A stretch of DNA of 64,000 nt from Flavobacterium oncorhynchi (GTDB taxonomy: Bacteria > Bacteroidota > Bacteroidia > Flavobacteriales > Flavobacteriaceae), in contig NZ_MUHA01000024.1 in the NCBI RefSeq assembly GCF_002217355.1, positions 87,615-151,614 on the forward strand, read 5' to 3'. The translations under genes were made by a program, and so were the position numbers. The notes under the pieces were generated by a model. That model saw nothing but the letters and a program-made list of their open reading frames with translations. It did not search any database and was not told where the DNA came from. Shown piece by piece: positions 16,689-25,217 of this stretch. Within the stretch, counting starts at the first letter, position 1; each line of letters begins with the position of its first letter.

Positions 16689-17072
16689 ATGAAAAGAGAA
16701 AATATCTTAACAGGATCACCGTGGGAAGACAAAATGGGATATTGCCGCGCTGTTAGAATTGGCAATATCATTGAAGTTTCCGGCACTGTTGCAATTGTTG
16801 ACGGCGAAAATGTTAAAGCAGACGACGCTTATGCGCAAACCTATAACATTCTTGAACGTGTAGAAAAAGTTTTAGAAGATTTGAATGTTGGAATGAAAGA
16901 TGTTATTAGAACTCGAATTTTTACTACCAACATTTCTACTTTTGAAGAAGTTGCAAGAGCACATTCTGCTTTCTTTAAAGATGTAAAGCCAACAACTGGT
17001 TTTTATGAAATAAGTAAATTAGTTGCTCCTGAATATTTAGTTGAAATTGAATTTACAGCTGTTGTTCAATAG
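16689..17072 (+). CDS. Rid family (YjgF/YER057c/UK114) protein lacking the RidA arginine
   Basis: 127 residues from the ATG at 16689. The frame is open back to 16521, but the extra 56 residues are low-complexity and absent from the family, so the later start is chosen. RidA hydrolyses reactive imines from PLP enzymes. The Rid fold is clear (GNIIEVSGTVAI, DVIRTRIFTTNI, YLVEIEFTAVV). At the position where RidA has Arg in PARSCVEV, this protein has Thr (KPTTGFYEI), so imine deaminase activity is doubtful and it fits the Arg-less Rid subfamilies. Stands alone after cbpM. Confidence 0.85.
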   Translation: MKRENILTGSPWEDKMGYCRAVRIGNIIEVSGTVAIVDGENVKADDAYAQTYNILERVEKVLEDLNVGMKDVIRTRIFTTNISTFEEVARAHSAFFKDVKPTTGFYEISKLVAPEYLVEIEFTAVVQ

Positions 17073-17076
17073 TTTT

Positions 17077-17212
17077 TTTGCCGAGAATTTCACTAATTTC
17101 CACTGATTTTTTTTTGTTTTGCCACTGATTAAGGGATTTTAAAAGATTTCTTTTGTTTTCTTTAATAAAAAAAACATTAATTCGTGAAAATTCGTGAAAT
17201 TCGTGGCAGAGA
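17077..17212. repeat. Dispersed GCCACGAATT-type palindromic repeat
   Basis: The left end TTTGCCGAGAATTTCAC and the right end GTGAAATTCGTGGCA are imperfect inverted copies, with T- and A-rich arms inside. Related elements are at 29055-29088 and 48608-48748. Confidence 0.7.
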
Positions 17213-17229
17213 AAATTCAAACACAATTA

Positions 17230-18474
17230 ATGACTTCCCAAAACTTAAAACAATTACCGCTTTCCATTCTAAAATGGATTTTTATCTGTGCCTTAATCGG
17301 TATACTTTCGGGATCTGCTTCTGCATTTTTTCTTGTTTCTTTAGAATGGGTTACGCAATTTAGAATTAAGCACGATTGGATTATCTTCCTTTTACCATTT
17401 GGCGGTTTATTAGTTGGGTTAAGTTATTATTACTGGGGAGAATCTGTGGTAAAAGGCAATAATTTATTGCTTGAAGAATATGAAAAACCCAAAAAAGTAA
17501 TTCCTTTTAAAATGGCTCCTTTAGTACTTTTAGGAACCTTAATCACACATTTATTTGGAGGTTCAGCCGGCCGCGAAGGAACTGCAGTACAAATGGGAGG
17601 CGCTATCGCAGATCAATTCACAAGAATTTTCAAGTTAGACCATTCTGAACGAAGAATTCTAATAATTCTGGGCATCAGTGCAGGTTTTGCTTCTGTTTTT
17701 GGAACACCTTTGGCAGGCGCAATTTTTGCATTAGAAGTTTTGTATTTCAGTAAAATCAATTATAAAAGTATCCTATTATCCTTTCTGGTAGCTTATGCTG
17801 CTTATTTTACGGTAGAATTTTGGAAAATTAAACATACTCATTACAGCATTCCTATAATACCCGAACTAAGTATTTTGAATATCTTTTATACTTTACTAAT
17901 TGGACTTCTTTCTGGTTTTGCAGCTTTACTTTTTTCAAGAAGCACCCATTTTTGGAGTTCACTTTTTTCAAAAAACATCAAATATCCTCCGCTTCGTCCT
18001 GTTATTGGAGGAACAATTTTAGCCATTGCAATTGCAGGATTTGGTTTTACTAAATTCTCTGGACTAGGGGTTCCTGTTATTGTTGATTCGTTTTCAAACC
18101 CAAGTCAGTGGTATGATTTTTTTCTTAAAATTTTATTCACAGGATTCACTTTAGGAGCAGGTTTTAAAGGCGGCGAAGTAACTCCATTATTTTTTGTAGG
18201 AGCCACTCTAGGCAGTGCCTTATCTTTAATTATCCCGATGCCTATCGCTCTTTTAGCAGGAATAGGATTTGTATCTGTCTTTTCGGGAGCAACCCATACG
18301 CCTATCGCCTGCACCATTATGGGAATGGAATTATTTGGCATCCAGCCCGGAATATTTATCGCGCTTGGCTGTACAATTGCTTACTTTTCTTCAGGTTCAA
18401 TTGGCATTTATAAATCACAGATTGTTAAGGGCGCGAAACATAAATTATATCAAAGATTAAATTCCAATTTTTAA
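17230..18474 (+). CDS. ClC family voltage-gated chloride channel/exchanger
   Basis: 414 residues from the ATG at 17230. A GTG at 17194 is in frame but falls inside the palindromic repeat, so the later start is preferred. Ten or more hydrophobic segments are visible. ClC selectivity motifs are present: GSAGREGTAVQMGG (GREGP-like), GIFIALG, and GAGFKGGEVTPLFFVGA (GGxFxP-like). The protein moves chloride or fluoride across the inner membrane, possibly in exchange for protons. The external gating glutamate is in GREGT. No CBS domain is attached. Physiological ion is not decided by the sequence. Confidence 0.9.
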   Translation: MTSQNLKQLPLSILKWIFICALIGILSGSASAFFLVSLEWVTQFRIKHDWIIFLLPFGGLLVGLSYYYWGESVVKGNNLLLEEYEKPKKVIPFKMAPLVLLGTLITHLFGGSAGREGTAVQMGGAIADQFTRIFKLDHSERRILIILGISAGFASVFGTPLAGAIFALEVLYFSKINYKSILLSFLVAYAAYFTVEFWKIKHTHYSIPIIPELSILNIFYTLLIGLLSGFAALLFSRSTHFWSSLFSKNIKYPPLRPVIGGTILAIAIAGFGFTKFSGLGVPVIVDSFSNPSQWYDFFLKILFTGFTLGAGFKGGEVTPLFFVGATLGSALSLIIPMPIALLAGIGFVSVFSGATHTPIACTIMGMELFGIQPGIFIALGCTIAYFSSGSIGIYKSQIVKGAKHKLYQRLNSNF

Positions 18475-18578
18475 ATTTCAAATACCAAAAACAAAGACTC
18501 TAATACAGAACTAATAAAAGTGTGTTAATCTATAAAATGATTTCAACATTACATTAAAAAAATGTAAATTCGCACACT

Positions 18579-19583
18579 ATGAAAATACAAGATATTCAAG
18601 CAATACAATTGTTGCTTGCCGCTCCAAAGAAAATCGTAATAATTCCGCATAGAGGCCCAGATGGCGATGCTATGGGATCTACATTAGGTTTATATCATTT
18701 TTTACTCAAAAATAACCATCAGCCAACTGTAATTGCGCCTAATGATTTTCCAGATTTTTTAGCTTGGCTGCCAGGCTCAGAAACCGTTAAAATCTTTGAA
18801 AAAGATACTGAAAACTGTACCAAAATATTAGAAGAAGCCGAATTAATTTTTACGCTCGATTTCAACGCTCTACATCGTGTAGGCGAAATGGAGCACACTT
18901 TGGCTCGATTAACTGCACCTTTCATTATGATTGATCATCATCAAAAACCTGATGATTATGCAGCTTATACTTATTCTGACACTTCGTATGGATCTACTTG
19001 CGAAATGGTTTATAACTTTATTTCCTTTTTAAACAAAAAAGAAGATATTGATAAAACTATCGCAACTTGCATTTATACAGGAATTTTGACAGATTCTGGT
19101 TCATTCCGCTTTCCAGGAACAACAGGAAACACGCACCGAATTATTGCAGAATTAATTGATTTAGGTGTAGAGAACACTCAAATTCCAGTTTTATTATTTG
19201 ACAACAGTTCATACAGTCGTTTGCAATTATTAGGACGTGCACTTCAAAACATGAAAGTTTTAGAAGAACATCAAACATCATATACATCACTTACACAGGA
19301 AGAATTAGATTCGTTTAATTATGTAAAAGGTGATACTGAAGGAATTGTAAATTACGGATTAAGTATAAAAGGTATTGTTTTTACAGCTATTTTTATAGAA
19401 AATAAAGACGAAAAAATCATCAAAATTTCATTCCGTTCACAAGGAGGTTTTGATGTAAACCAATTTGCACGCGACCATTTTAATGGCGGAGGCCACAGCA
19501 ACGCAGCTGGCGGAAGATCTGAAACAACAATGGAAGAAACCCTTAAAAAGTTTGAAGATTTAGTAAGTAAACTAAAAATATAA
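18579..19583 (+). CDS. nrnA: DHH family oligoribonuclease / pAp phosphatase
   Basis: 334 residues, cytoplasmic. NrnA degrades short RNA oligonucleotides and dephosphorylates 3'-phosphoadenosine 5'-phosphate. The DHH domain has the metal-binding PHRGPDGDAMGST, LIFTLDFNA, and MIDHHQKPDD; the DHHA1 domain ends with FNGGGHSNAAGG. Length matches. The gene is followed after only 6 bp by gldI, so the two are probably co-transcribed, with the two peptidyl-prolyl isomerase genes further down. A TAAATTCG sequence about 10 bp upstream of the start is a weak -7 candidate. Confidence 0.92.
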   Translation: MKIQDIQAIQLLLAAPKKIVIIPHRGPDGDAMGSTLGLYHFLLKNNHQPTVIAPNDFPDFLAWLPGSETVKIFEKDTENCTKILEEAELIFTLDFNALHRVGEMEHTLARLTAPFIMIDHHQKPDDYAAYTYSDTSYGSTCEMVYNFISFLNKKEDIDKTIATCIYTGILTDSGSFRFPGTTGNTHRIIAELIDLGVENTQIPVLLFDNSSYSRLQLLGRALQNMKVLEEHQTSYTSLTQEELDSFNYVKGDTEGIVNYGLSIKGIVFTAIFIENKDEKIIKISFRSQGGFDVNQFARDHFNGGGHSNAAGGRSETTMEETLKKFEDLVSKLKI

Positions 19584-19589
19584 CCCCGT

Positions 19590-20234
19590 ATGAACTACTT
19601 AAAAATTAGTCTTTACACACTGCTTTTTACTGTTTTACTGGCAGGCTGTAAACATCATGAAGAAGCTCGAAAACCAATTTCGAGAGCTTCGGGTACTTTT
19701 ATGAAAAAATCAGCTGATAGAAACAAAAAACTGGTTGCAAATGAAGAAGATGTTATCAAAAAGATTATCAAAACAAATCCAAAAGTAAAGTACTATGCTA
19801 CTAGAAAAGGATATTGGTTTTCTTATGATGAAAAAAATAATACTGATACAGCTACACCAAAAAAAGGAGATATTGCCTATTTTAATTTAGAAGTAAAAGA
19901 CATCAATGGTAAAATCATCTATTCAGAAGCTGATCTTGGTCCGCAGACGTATTATGTAGACAAGCAAGATATTATGATGGGATTACGTGACGGAATCAAG
20001 TACATGAAAAAAAATGAAACTGTTACCTTTTTATTTCCATCGCATATTGCTTACGGCTATCATGGTGATAATAAAAAAATAGGAACAAATCAGCCTTTAA
20101 TCTGTACCGTTACACTTCGTAATTTTGTTCCTGATCCAGCAGTTTCAAAAACTACAGCAACTCCAAAACAAACTGTAAAAAGTACTACAGCAGCTCCGGC
20201 AGCTACACCAAAAAAAGATACAATAAACCCATAA
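19590..20234 (+). CDS. gldI: Gliding motility lipoprotein GldI (FKBP-type isomerase)
   Basis: 214 residues. Lipoprotein signal peptide ends in LLAGC (Cys20). Residues about 85-185 form an FKBP-type peptidyl-prolyl isomerase domain (GDIAYFNLEVKD, MGLRDGIKYMKKNETVTFL, HIAYGYHGDN). GldI is needed for gliding in Flavobacterium, presumably by folding periplasmic or outer-membrane parts of the T9SS motility machine. A Thr/Ala/Pro/Lys-rich tail ends the protein. It lies 6 bp after nrnA and 15 bp before a second isomerase gene. The combination of FKBP fold, lipobox and N-terminal HHEEARKPIS segment supports the GldI call. Confidence 0.9.
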   Translation: MNYLKISLYTLLFTVLLAGCKHHEEARKPISRASGTFMKKSADRNKKLVANEEDVIKKIIKTNPKVKYYATRKGYWFSYDEKNNTDTATPKKGDIAYFNLEVKDINGKIIYSEADLGPQTYYVDKQDIMMGLRDGIKYMKKNETVTFLFPSHIAYGYHGDNKKIGTNQPLICTVTLRNFVPDPAVSKTTATPKQTVKSTTAAPAATPKKDTINP

Positions 20235-20249
20235 AAAAACATTTTAAAA

Positions 20250-21323
20250 ATGAAAAAAAGTATTTTAGTATTACTACTAACCGCTGCTTCTTTTTACTCT
20301 TGTAAAAATGAAAACAGCAGCCTTCCTGATGGTTTATATGCCGATATTGAAACGAACAAAGGACATATCATTGTTGAATTAGATTATAAAAAAGCACCTG
20401 TTACGGTAGCTAACTTTGTAACCTTAGCCGAAGGCAAAAATGAGTTTGTTACCAAAGATTACTTAAAAAAGAAACATTTTTATGATGGTTTAAAATTTCA
20501 TAGAGTTATAGAAAATTTCATGATTCAAACTGGAGATCCTGAAGGAACTGGTTCTGGAGATGCAGGTTATAGATTTAAAGATGAAATTTCAGATTTGAGA
20601 TTTGACAAAGCTGGTGTTTTAGCAATGGCAAATAATGGTCCTGGCACAAACAGCAGTCAATTTTTTATTACTCATACTGAAACTCCATGGTTAGACGGAA
20701 AACATACTATTTTTGGTCATGTTGTCGACAAAGGTCAAGAAGTAGTAAACAAAGTTGTACAAGGTGACAGTATTGTTTCTGTTACTATTGTTAGAAATGG
20801 AGAAGCTGCCAAAAAATTTGATGCAGAAAAAGTACTTCATGATTATTTTGCAGAAGCTTCAAAAGAGAAAAGTAAGTTTGCAGGAGTTCAAAAAGAAAAA
20901 GTAGATTACTACGCTTCTTTAAGGCCAAAAGCAACAAAAACACACTCTGGCTTAGAATTTATTATCACTGAAAAAGGTACAGGTAAAAAACCATCTACTG
21001 GCGCTCAAATATACATTCATTACGCAGGTTTCTTAGAAGATGGAACTTTATTTGACTCAAGTATTGAAGATGTAAACAAAGCTTTTGGAAAATTTGATGC
21101 AGCAAGAGCTGAAGCAAAAGGTTATCAGCCAATTCCTTTTCAAGCAGGTCGTAAAGACGGCATGATTCCAGGTTTTATTGAAGGTATCGAGCAGCTTTCA
21201 TTTGGAGACAAAGCAGTACTTTTTATTCCTGCACATTTAGCATATGGAGAAACTGGAGCCGGCGGTGTTATACCACCAAATGCAAATATTATTTTTGAAG
21301 TTCAATTATTAGAAAAACCATAA
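20250..21323 (+). CDS. Cyclophilin-FKBP fusion peptidyl-prolyl isomerase lipoprotein
   Basis: 357 residues with a lipobox at SFYSC (Cys18). Residues about 28-190 are a cyclophilin domain (FHRVIENFMIQTGDP, NSSQFFITHTETPWLDGKH, IFGHVVDKG). Residues about 235-355 are an FKBP domain (YIHYAGFLEDGTLFDSS, PGFIEGIEQLSFGDKAVLFIP, AYGETGAGGVIPPNANI). Both families speed Xaa-Pro isomerisation, so one protein has two active centres, probably at the outer membrane facing the periplasm. It sits between gldI and a close paralogue, and the three isomerase genes likely form one unit. Confidence 0.9.
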   Translation: MKKSILVLLLTAASFYSCKNENSSLPDGLYADIETNKGHIIVELDYKKAPVTVANFVTLAEGKNEFVTKDYLKKKHFYDGLKFHRVIENFMIQTGDPEGTGSGDAGYRFKDEISDLRFDKAGVLAMANNGPGTNSSQFFITHTETPWLDGKHTIFGHVVDKGQEVVNKVVQGDSIVSVTIVRNGEAAKKFDAEKVLHDYFAEASKEKSKFAGVQKEKVDYYASLRPKATKTHSGLEFIITEKGTGKKPSTGAQIYIHYAGFLEDGTLFDSSIEDVNKAFGKFDAARAEAKGYQPIPFQAGRKDGMIPGFIEGIEQLSFGDKAVLFIPAHLAYGETGAGGVIPPNANIIFEVQLLEKP

Positions 21324-21368
21324 TTATAAAACTTGTAATTATATTTCTTGACTTAAATTTAAAATGCA

Positions 21369-22523
21369 ATGAAATTTAAACTTTTATTTTTATTTTGTTT
21401 AGCGGTTGTAAATATTCAAGCGCAAACCACTAAAAAACCAGTCGCAAAACCTGCTGCTAAGCCAGCTGTAACGACTGCAAAACCCGCAGCTAAACCTGCT
21501 GCAAAACCAAACCCTGATGAGGGAATCTTTGCTACGATCTCTACAACAAAAGGAGACATTGTTCTTTCATTAGAATATGTTAAAACTCCTGTAACTGTTG
21601 CTAATTTCATTTCTCTTGCAGAAGGAAAAAATCCTAATGTAAAAGTAGAGAGACTAAAAGGAAAACCATTTTACGATGGTTTAAAATTCCATAGAGTTAT
21701 AAATGATTTTATGATTCAAGGAGGAGATCCTGACGGAAATGGTTCTGGAGGTCCTGGATATTCATTTAAAGATGAATTTGTTGAAGAACTAAAGTTTGAA
21801 AAAGGAGGTATTCTTGCAATGGCTAATTCTGGACCTGCAACAAATGGCAGCCAGTTTTTTATTACACACAAAGAAACTCCATGGCTTAATGGTAAACACA
21901 CTATTTTTGGACATGTTGTATCTGGAATGGATAATGTAAATAAAATTGTTCAAGACGATATTATGACAAAAATTACCATTACTCGTAAAGGTGCTGCTGC
22001 TAAAAAATTTGACGCTGTAAAAGTCCTTACAGATGATGCTAAAAAACAAGAAGCTAAAAAAGCCGAAAGTCAAAAAGTAATTAAAGACAAAGCAGCTTAT
22101 TTTGCAGCAACTAAAGCTAAAGCAACTACAACAGCTTCTGGCTTAAAATATGTAATTACACAAAAAGGAACTGGTGTAAAAGGTGCTGAAGGTTCTTCAA
22201 TTTACTTTCATTATGCAGGTTATTTTGAAGACGGAAGTCTTTTTGACAGCAGCATGAGCAGTGTAGCAAAAGCTTATGGCAAATACGATGCAAACCGAGA
22301 TGCTCAAGGCGGATACAAAGCTTTCCCCTTTACTGTTGGAAAAAAAGACGGTATGATTCCTGGTTTTATCGAAGCTCTAGACATGATGACAGATGGAGAA
22401 AAAGCGATTTTCTTTCTTCCTTCAAACTTAGCTTATGGTGAAAAAGGAGCTGGAGGCGTAATTCCGCCAAATGCAACTTTAATTTTTGAAATTGAAACTT
22501 ATCAAAATCAACCAACAAAGTAA
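21369..22523 (+). CDS. Cyclophilin-FKBP fusion peptidyl-prolyl isomerase, secreted paralogue
   Basis: 384 residues. A signal peptide ending in IQAQ is followed by a Lys/Pro/Ala-rich linker (about 22-48), then a cyclophilin domain (about 55-215; FHRVINDFMIQGGDPDGNG) and an FKBP domain (about 255-380; YFHYAGYFEDGSLFDSS). It lacks the lipobox of its upstream neighbour, so it is expected to be soluble in the periplasm. Alignment by eye shows the two genes are tandem duplicates with the same domain order; the 45-bp gap and a terminator at 22556 mark the end of the nrnA-gldI unit. Confidence 0.9.
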   Translation: MKFKLLFLFCLAVVNIQAQTTKKPVAKPAAKPAVTTAKPAAKPAAKPNPDEGIFATISTTKGDIVLSLEYVKTPVTVANFISLAEGKNPNVKVERLKGKPFYDGLKFHRVINDFMIQGGDPDGNGSGGPGYSFKDEFVEELKFEKGGILAMANSGPATNGSQFFITHKETPWLNGKHTIFGHVVSGMDNVNKIVQDDIMTKITITRKGAAAKKFDAVKVLTDDAKKQEAKKAESQKVIKDKAAYFAATKAKATTTASGLKYVITQKGTGVKGAEGSSIYFHYAGYFEDGSLFDSSMSSVAKAYGKYDANRDAQGGYKAFPFTVGKKDGMIPGFIEALDMMTDGEKAIFFLPSNLAYGEKGAGGVIPPNATLIFEIETYQNQPTK

Positions 22524-22555
22524 TACTTTCAAATTCCTTTTTTGAAATAACAATT

Positions 22556-22594
22556 AAAGTTCCCAAAAGTTCAAATCTTTGGGAACTTTTTTTA
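22556..22594 (+). terminator. Terminator of the nrnA-gldI-isomerase unit
   Basis: The 12-bp stem AAAGTTCCCAAA / TTTGGGAACTTT is followed by TTTTATT. Confidence 0.88.
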
Positions 22595-22711
22595 TTCCTG
22601 TCAAAAATATTCTTCTGCAGAATCCTTAAAATAATACTAAAACAGAAACTAAAAACAGGTGCAATGATAACGTTTGCGTATATTTTCTACTAATTCCTAA
22701 ACAAAATACCT

Positions 22712-22719
22712 TACCTTTG
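22712..22719 (+). promoter_or_regulatory. -7 element (TACCTTTG) of the EamA transporter gene
   Basis: It matches TAnnTTTG and lies 32 bp before the start codon at 22752. No clear -33 TTG at the usual spacing was seen. Confidence 0.55.
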
Positions 22720-22751
22720 CCCGCTTAATTTTTTCAAAACAAATCATAAAG

Positions 22752-23648
22752 ATGTTACAAAACAATGTATTAAAAGGAGTGTTTTTAGTTGCTTTAGGAG
22801 CTACAACTTACGGAATGTTAGCTACTTTCGTAAAAATGGCTTACACTGAAGGATATACAACAGCCGAAGTTACAACTTCTCAATTTATACTTGGTATACT
22901 TGGTATCTTGCTTATAAATGCTTTTCAAAAAGCAAAAAACAAAGGAACCGTTGTAAAAGCTTCTTCAAAAAATATATTCAGTTTAATGCTTGCTGGAACA
23001 TCATTAGGAATGACAAGTTTGTTTTATTATCTGGCAGTAAAATATATTCCAGTTTCAATAGGTATTGTGTTATTAATGCAAACTGTTTGGATGGGTGTTT
23101 TACTTGAAATGATTTTAGAAAAAAAACTGCCTTCAAAACAAAAAGTTATTGCGGTTTTAATTGTCCTTGTTGGAACGATTTTAGCCACTAATATCATCAA
23201 CAATGATATTGCACTAGATTGGCGCGGAATTGTTTGGGGTGTATTAGCCGCCGCATCCTTTACTACAACAATGTTTACTGCAAATCGTGTCGCTACAGAA
23301 ATTTCATCGGCTCAACGAAGCTTATATATGCTTTTAGGCGGTGCTGTAATTATATTCTCCTTCGCTTTTTTTACACAGACTGGTTCTTTTAATCTTGATA
23401 TTTTCTTTAAGTGGGGGATCATTCTAGCTTTGTTTGGTACTATCATCCCTCCTATGTTATTGAACTTAGGTTTTCCGTTAACCGGAATTGGATTAGGCAG
23501 CATTGTTTCGGCATTAGAACTGCCCGTTTCTGTAATGATGGCTTATGTTTTATTGAATGAAAAAGTGATTTTTTCTCAATGGATTGGAATTGTTTTAATT
23601 ATTCTGGCAATCATTATTATGAATGTAAATTTTAAACGTACTAAATAA
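22752..23648 (+). CDS. EamA/DMT family transporter
   Basis: 298 residues with about ten transmembrane segments arranged as two EamA repeats (about 8-145 and 155-295). The first repeat ends with VIAVLIVLVGTILATN and the second with WIGIVLIILAIIIMNVNF, the pattern of drug/metabolite exporters. Substrate cannot be told from sequence; amino acids, nucleosides or small metabolites are typical for the family. It has its own -7 element upstream and no operon partner, since the next gene is 86 bp away with a weak promoter sequence (TAAATTCG) between. Confidence 0.88.
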   Translation: MLQNNVLKGVFLVALGATTYGMLATFVKMAYTEGYTTAEVTTSQFILGILGILLINAFQKAKNKGTVVKASSKNIFSLMLAGTSLGMTSLFYYLAVKYIPVSIGIVLLMQTVWMGVLLEMILEKKLPSKQKVIAVLIVLVGTILATNIINNDIALDWRGIVWGVLAAASFTTTMFTANRVATEISSAQRSLYMLLGGAVIIFSFAFFTQTGSFNLDIFFKWGIILALFGTIIPPMLLNLGFPLTGIGLGSIVSALELPVSVMMAYVLLNEKVIFSQWIGIVLIILAIIIMNVNFKRTK

Positions 23649-23734
23649 GCTTTTAATTCGCCGTTAAAAAAAAGCACCTTGTAATGTTATAATTGTTAAT
23701 TTTTTTATAAATTCGTGATAAACTACTATTTATC

Positions 23735-24094
23735 ATGAATTTACCTTGGCATTTATATTTGATGGCGATTCTTTATATACTTGCAGGACTAAATCATTTT
23801 AGAAACCCTGGAATGTATATTAAAATTATACCTCCTGTATTCAAAAACCCCAAAGTAATAAATATTTTAAGCGGAGCTGCCGAAATAGTACTAGGCATTC
23901 TTCTAACACTTTCTTTTTCGACACATATTGCAGCTTGGGGAATTATTGCATTATTAATTGCAATTTTTCCTGCCAATTTGTATATGTATCAAAATAAAAA
24001 AGCAAGTTTTGATTTACCAAAGTGGATTTTATTTGTACGTTTGCCCTTACAGGTCGTTTTGATTTTTTGGGCATATCAATACACCCAATATTAA
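23735..24094 (+). CDS. DoxX-like small membrane protein
   Basis: 119 residues with four predicted transmembrane helices. The start LPWHLYLMAILYILAGLNHF and the following FRNPGMYIKIIP are characteristic of DoxX/MauE-like proteins of unknown or variable function. The second helix GAAEIVLGILLTLS and the last helix ending WAYQYTQY complete the bundle. It sits 30 bp before the aquaporin gene on the same strand, so co-expression is likely. A redox or stress role is suggested for the family but not shown here. Confidence 0.82.
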   Translation: MNLPWHLYLMAILYILAGLNHFRNPGMYIKIIPPVFKNPKVINILSGAAEIVLGILLTLSFSTHIAAWGIIALLIAIFPANLYMYQNKKASFDLPKWILFVRLPLQVVLIFWAYQYTQY

Positions 24095-24124
24095 TCAAAT
24101 CTATTAATCTAAAATTATTTAATT

Positions 24125-24832
24125 ATGAAAAAATTATTTGCAGAATTTTTTGGAACTTATTGGCTTGTTTTTGGTGGTTGTGGAAGCGCAATTTTTGCAG
24201 CAGGAATTCCTGAATTAGGAATTGGGTTTGCAGGTGTTGCTTTAGCTTTTGGTTTAACCGTTTTGACAATGGCGTACGCTGTTGGACATATTTCTGGTGG
24301 GCACTTTAATCCGGCCGTATCATTCGGATTGTGGGCTGGAGGAAGATTTCCTGCAAAAGACCTTATTCCCTATATCGTGGCACAATGTATTGGTGCTATT
24401 GCTGCAGCCGGAACATTATTTACAATCGCTTCTGGTAAAGCAGGATTTGTAATCGATAATACAAAAGCAGGAGCATTTGCTTCAAATGGTTTTGGAGCAT
24501 TCTCACCAGATGGATATTCACTGCAATCTGCTTTTATAGCTGAATTTGTTCTAACCTTGTTTTTCTTACTAGTAATTTTAGGTGCTACAGATAAATTTGC
24601 AAACGGAAGATTTGCTGGTATAGCAATTGGTTTGGCTTTAACTTTAATTCACTTAATAAGCATCCCAATTACAAATACATCTGTAAATCCTGCGAGATCA
24701 TTATCGCAAGCAATTTTTGTTGGAGGAGAACCTCTTTCACAAGTTTGGTTATTTTGGGCAGCTCCAATTTTGGGTGCTATTGTAGCCGGATTTATTTATA
24801 AATCATTACTGCAAAATCACGACGCCGCATAA
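24125..24832 (+). CDS. aqpZ: Aquaporin Z
   Basis: 235 residues, six transmembrane helices and two half-helices. Both NPA boxes are present: GGHFNPAVSFG and NTSVNPARSL. The selectivity filter region around NPARS is of the water-selective type (small residues, Arg after the second NPA). The protein lets water cross the inner membrane quickly during osmotic shifts. It lies 30 bp after the DoxX-like gene and 32 bp before the GlsB-like gene, forming a small membrane-protein cluster likely responding to envelope or osmotic stress. Confidence 0.95.
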   Translation: MKKLFAEFFGTYWLVFGGCGSAIFAAGIPELGIGFAGVALAFGLTVLTMAYAVGHISGGHFNPAVSFGLWAGGRFPAKDLIPYIVAQCIGAIAAAGTLFTIASGKAGFVIDNTKAGAFASNGFGAFSPDGYSLQSAFIAEFVLTLFFLLVILGATDKFANGRFAGIAIGLALTLIHLISIPITNTSVNPARSLSQAIFVGGEPLSQVWLFWAAPILGAIVAGFIYKSLLQNHDAA

Positions 24833-24864
24833 TCTAATTTGTATAACTCTTAAATATTAAAACT

Positions 24865-25107
24865 ATGGAATTTTTATATTTCTTACTTATAGGAGCAATT
24901 TCCGGCTGGCTTGCGGGTCAAATTTGGAAAGGTGCAGGCTTTGGATTATTTGGTAATATTATCGTTGGAATCATTGGCGGTTTTGTTGGCGGCTGGATTG
25001 CCGGCAAACTTGGCATTGGCGGCGGCGGACTTTTATGGCAGATTATAGTTGCTGTTGGAGGCGCTTGGGTATTACTTTTTATAATCAGCTTGATCAAAAA
25101 AGCTTAA
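24865..25107 (+). CDS. GlsB/YeaQ/YmgE family small membrane protein
   Basis: 80 residues with three transmembrane segments very rich in Gly. The repeated GxxxG pattern (IVGIIGGFVGGWIAGKLGIGGGG) matches the transglycosylase-associated/YeaQ family, seen in stress operons. It lies 32 bp after aqpZ, so it probably belongs to the same transcript. Molecular function is unknown. The length is normal for the family. Confidence 0.88.
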   Translation: MEFLYFLLIGAISGWLAGQIWKGAGFGLFGNIIVGIIGGFVGGWIAGKLGIGGGGLLWQIIVAVGGAWVLLFIISLIKKA

Positions 25108-25217
25108 AAATAGTACAACTAAAAAAACACATTCTAAGAGGAAATCAGATATTCAACTATTTGGTTTCCTCTTTTTTTTTAAAGAAAACACTTCATATCT
25201 ATCAAAACCAATTTGCT

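Noticed and set aside
25035..25217. Upstream extension of the fatty acid hydroxylase frame
   Set aside because: It overlaps the GlsB-like gene and its sequence is not family-like; the ATG at 25218 gives a normal N-terminus.
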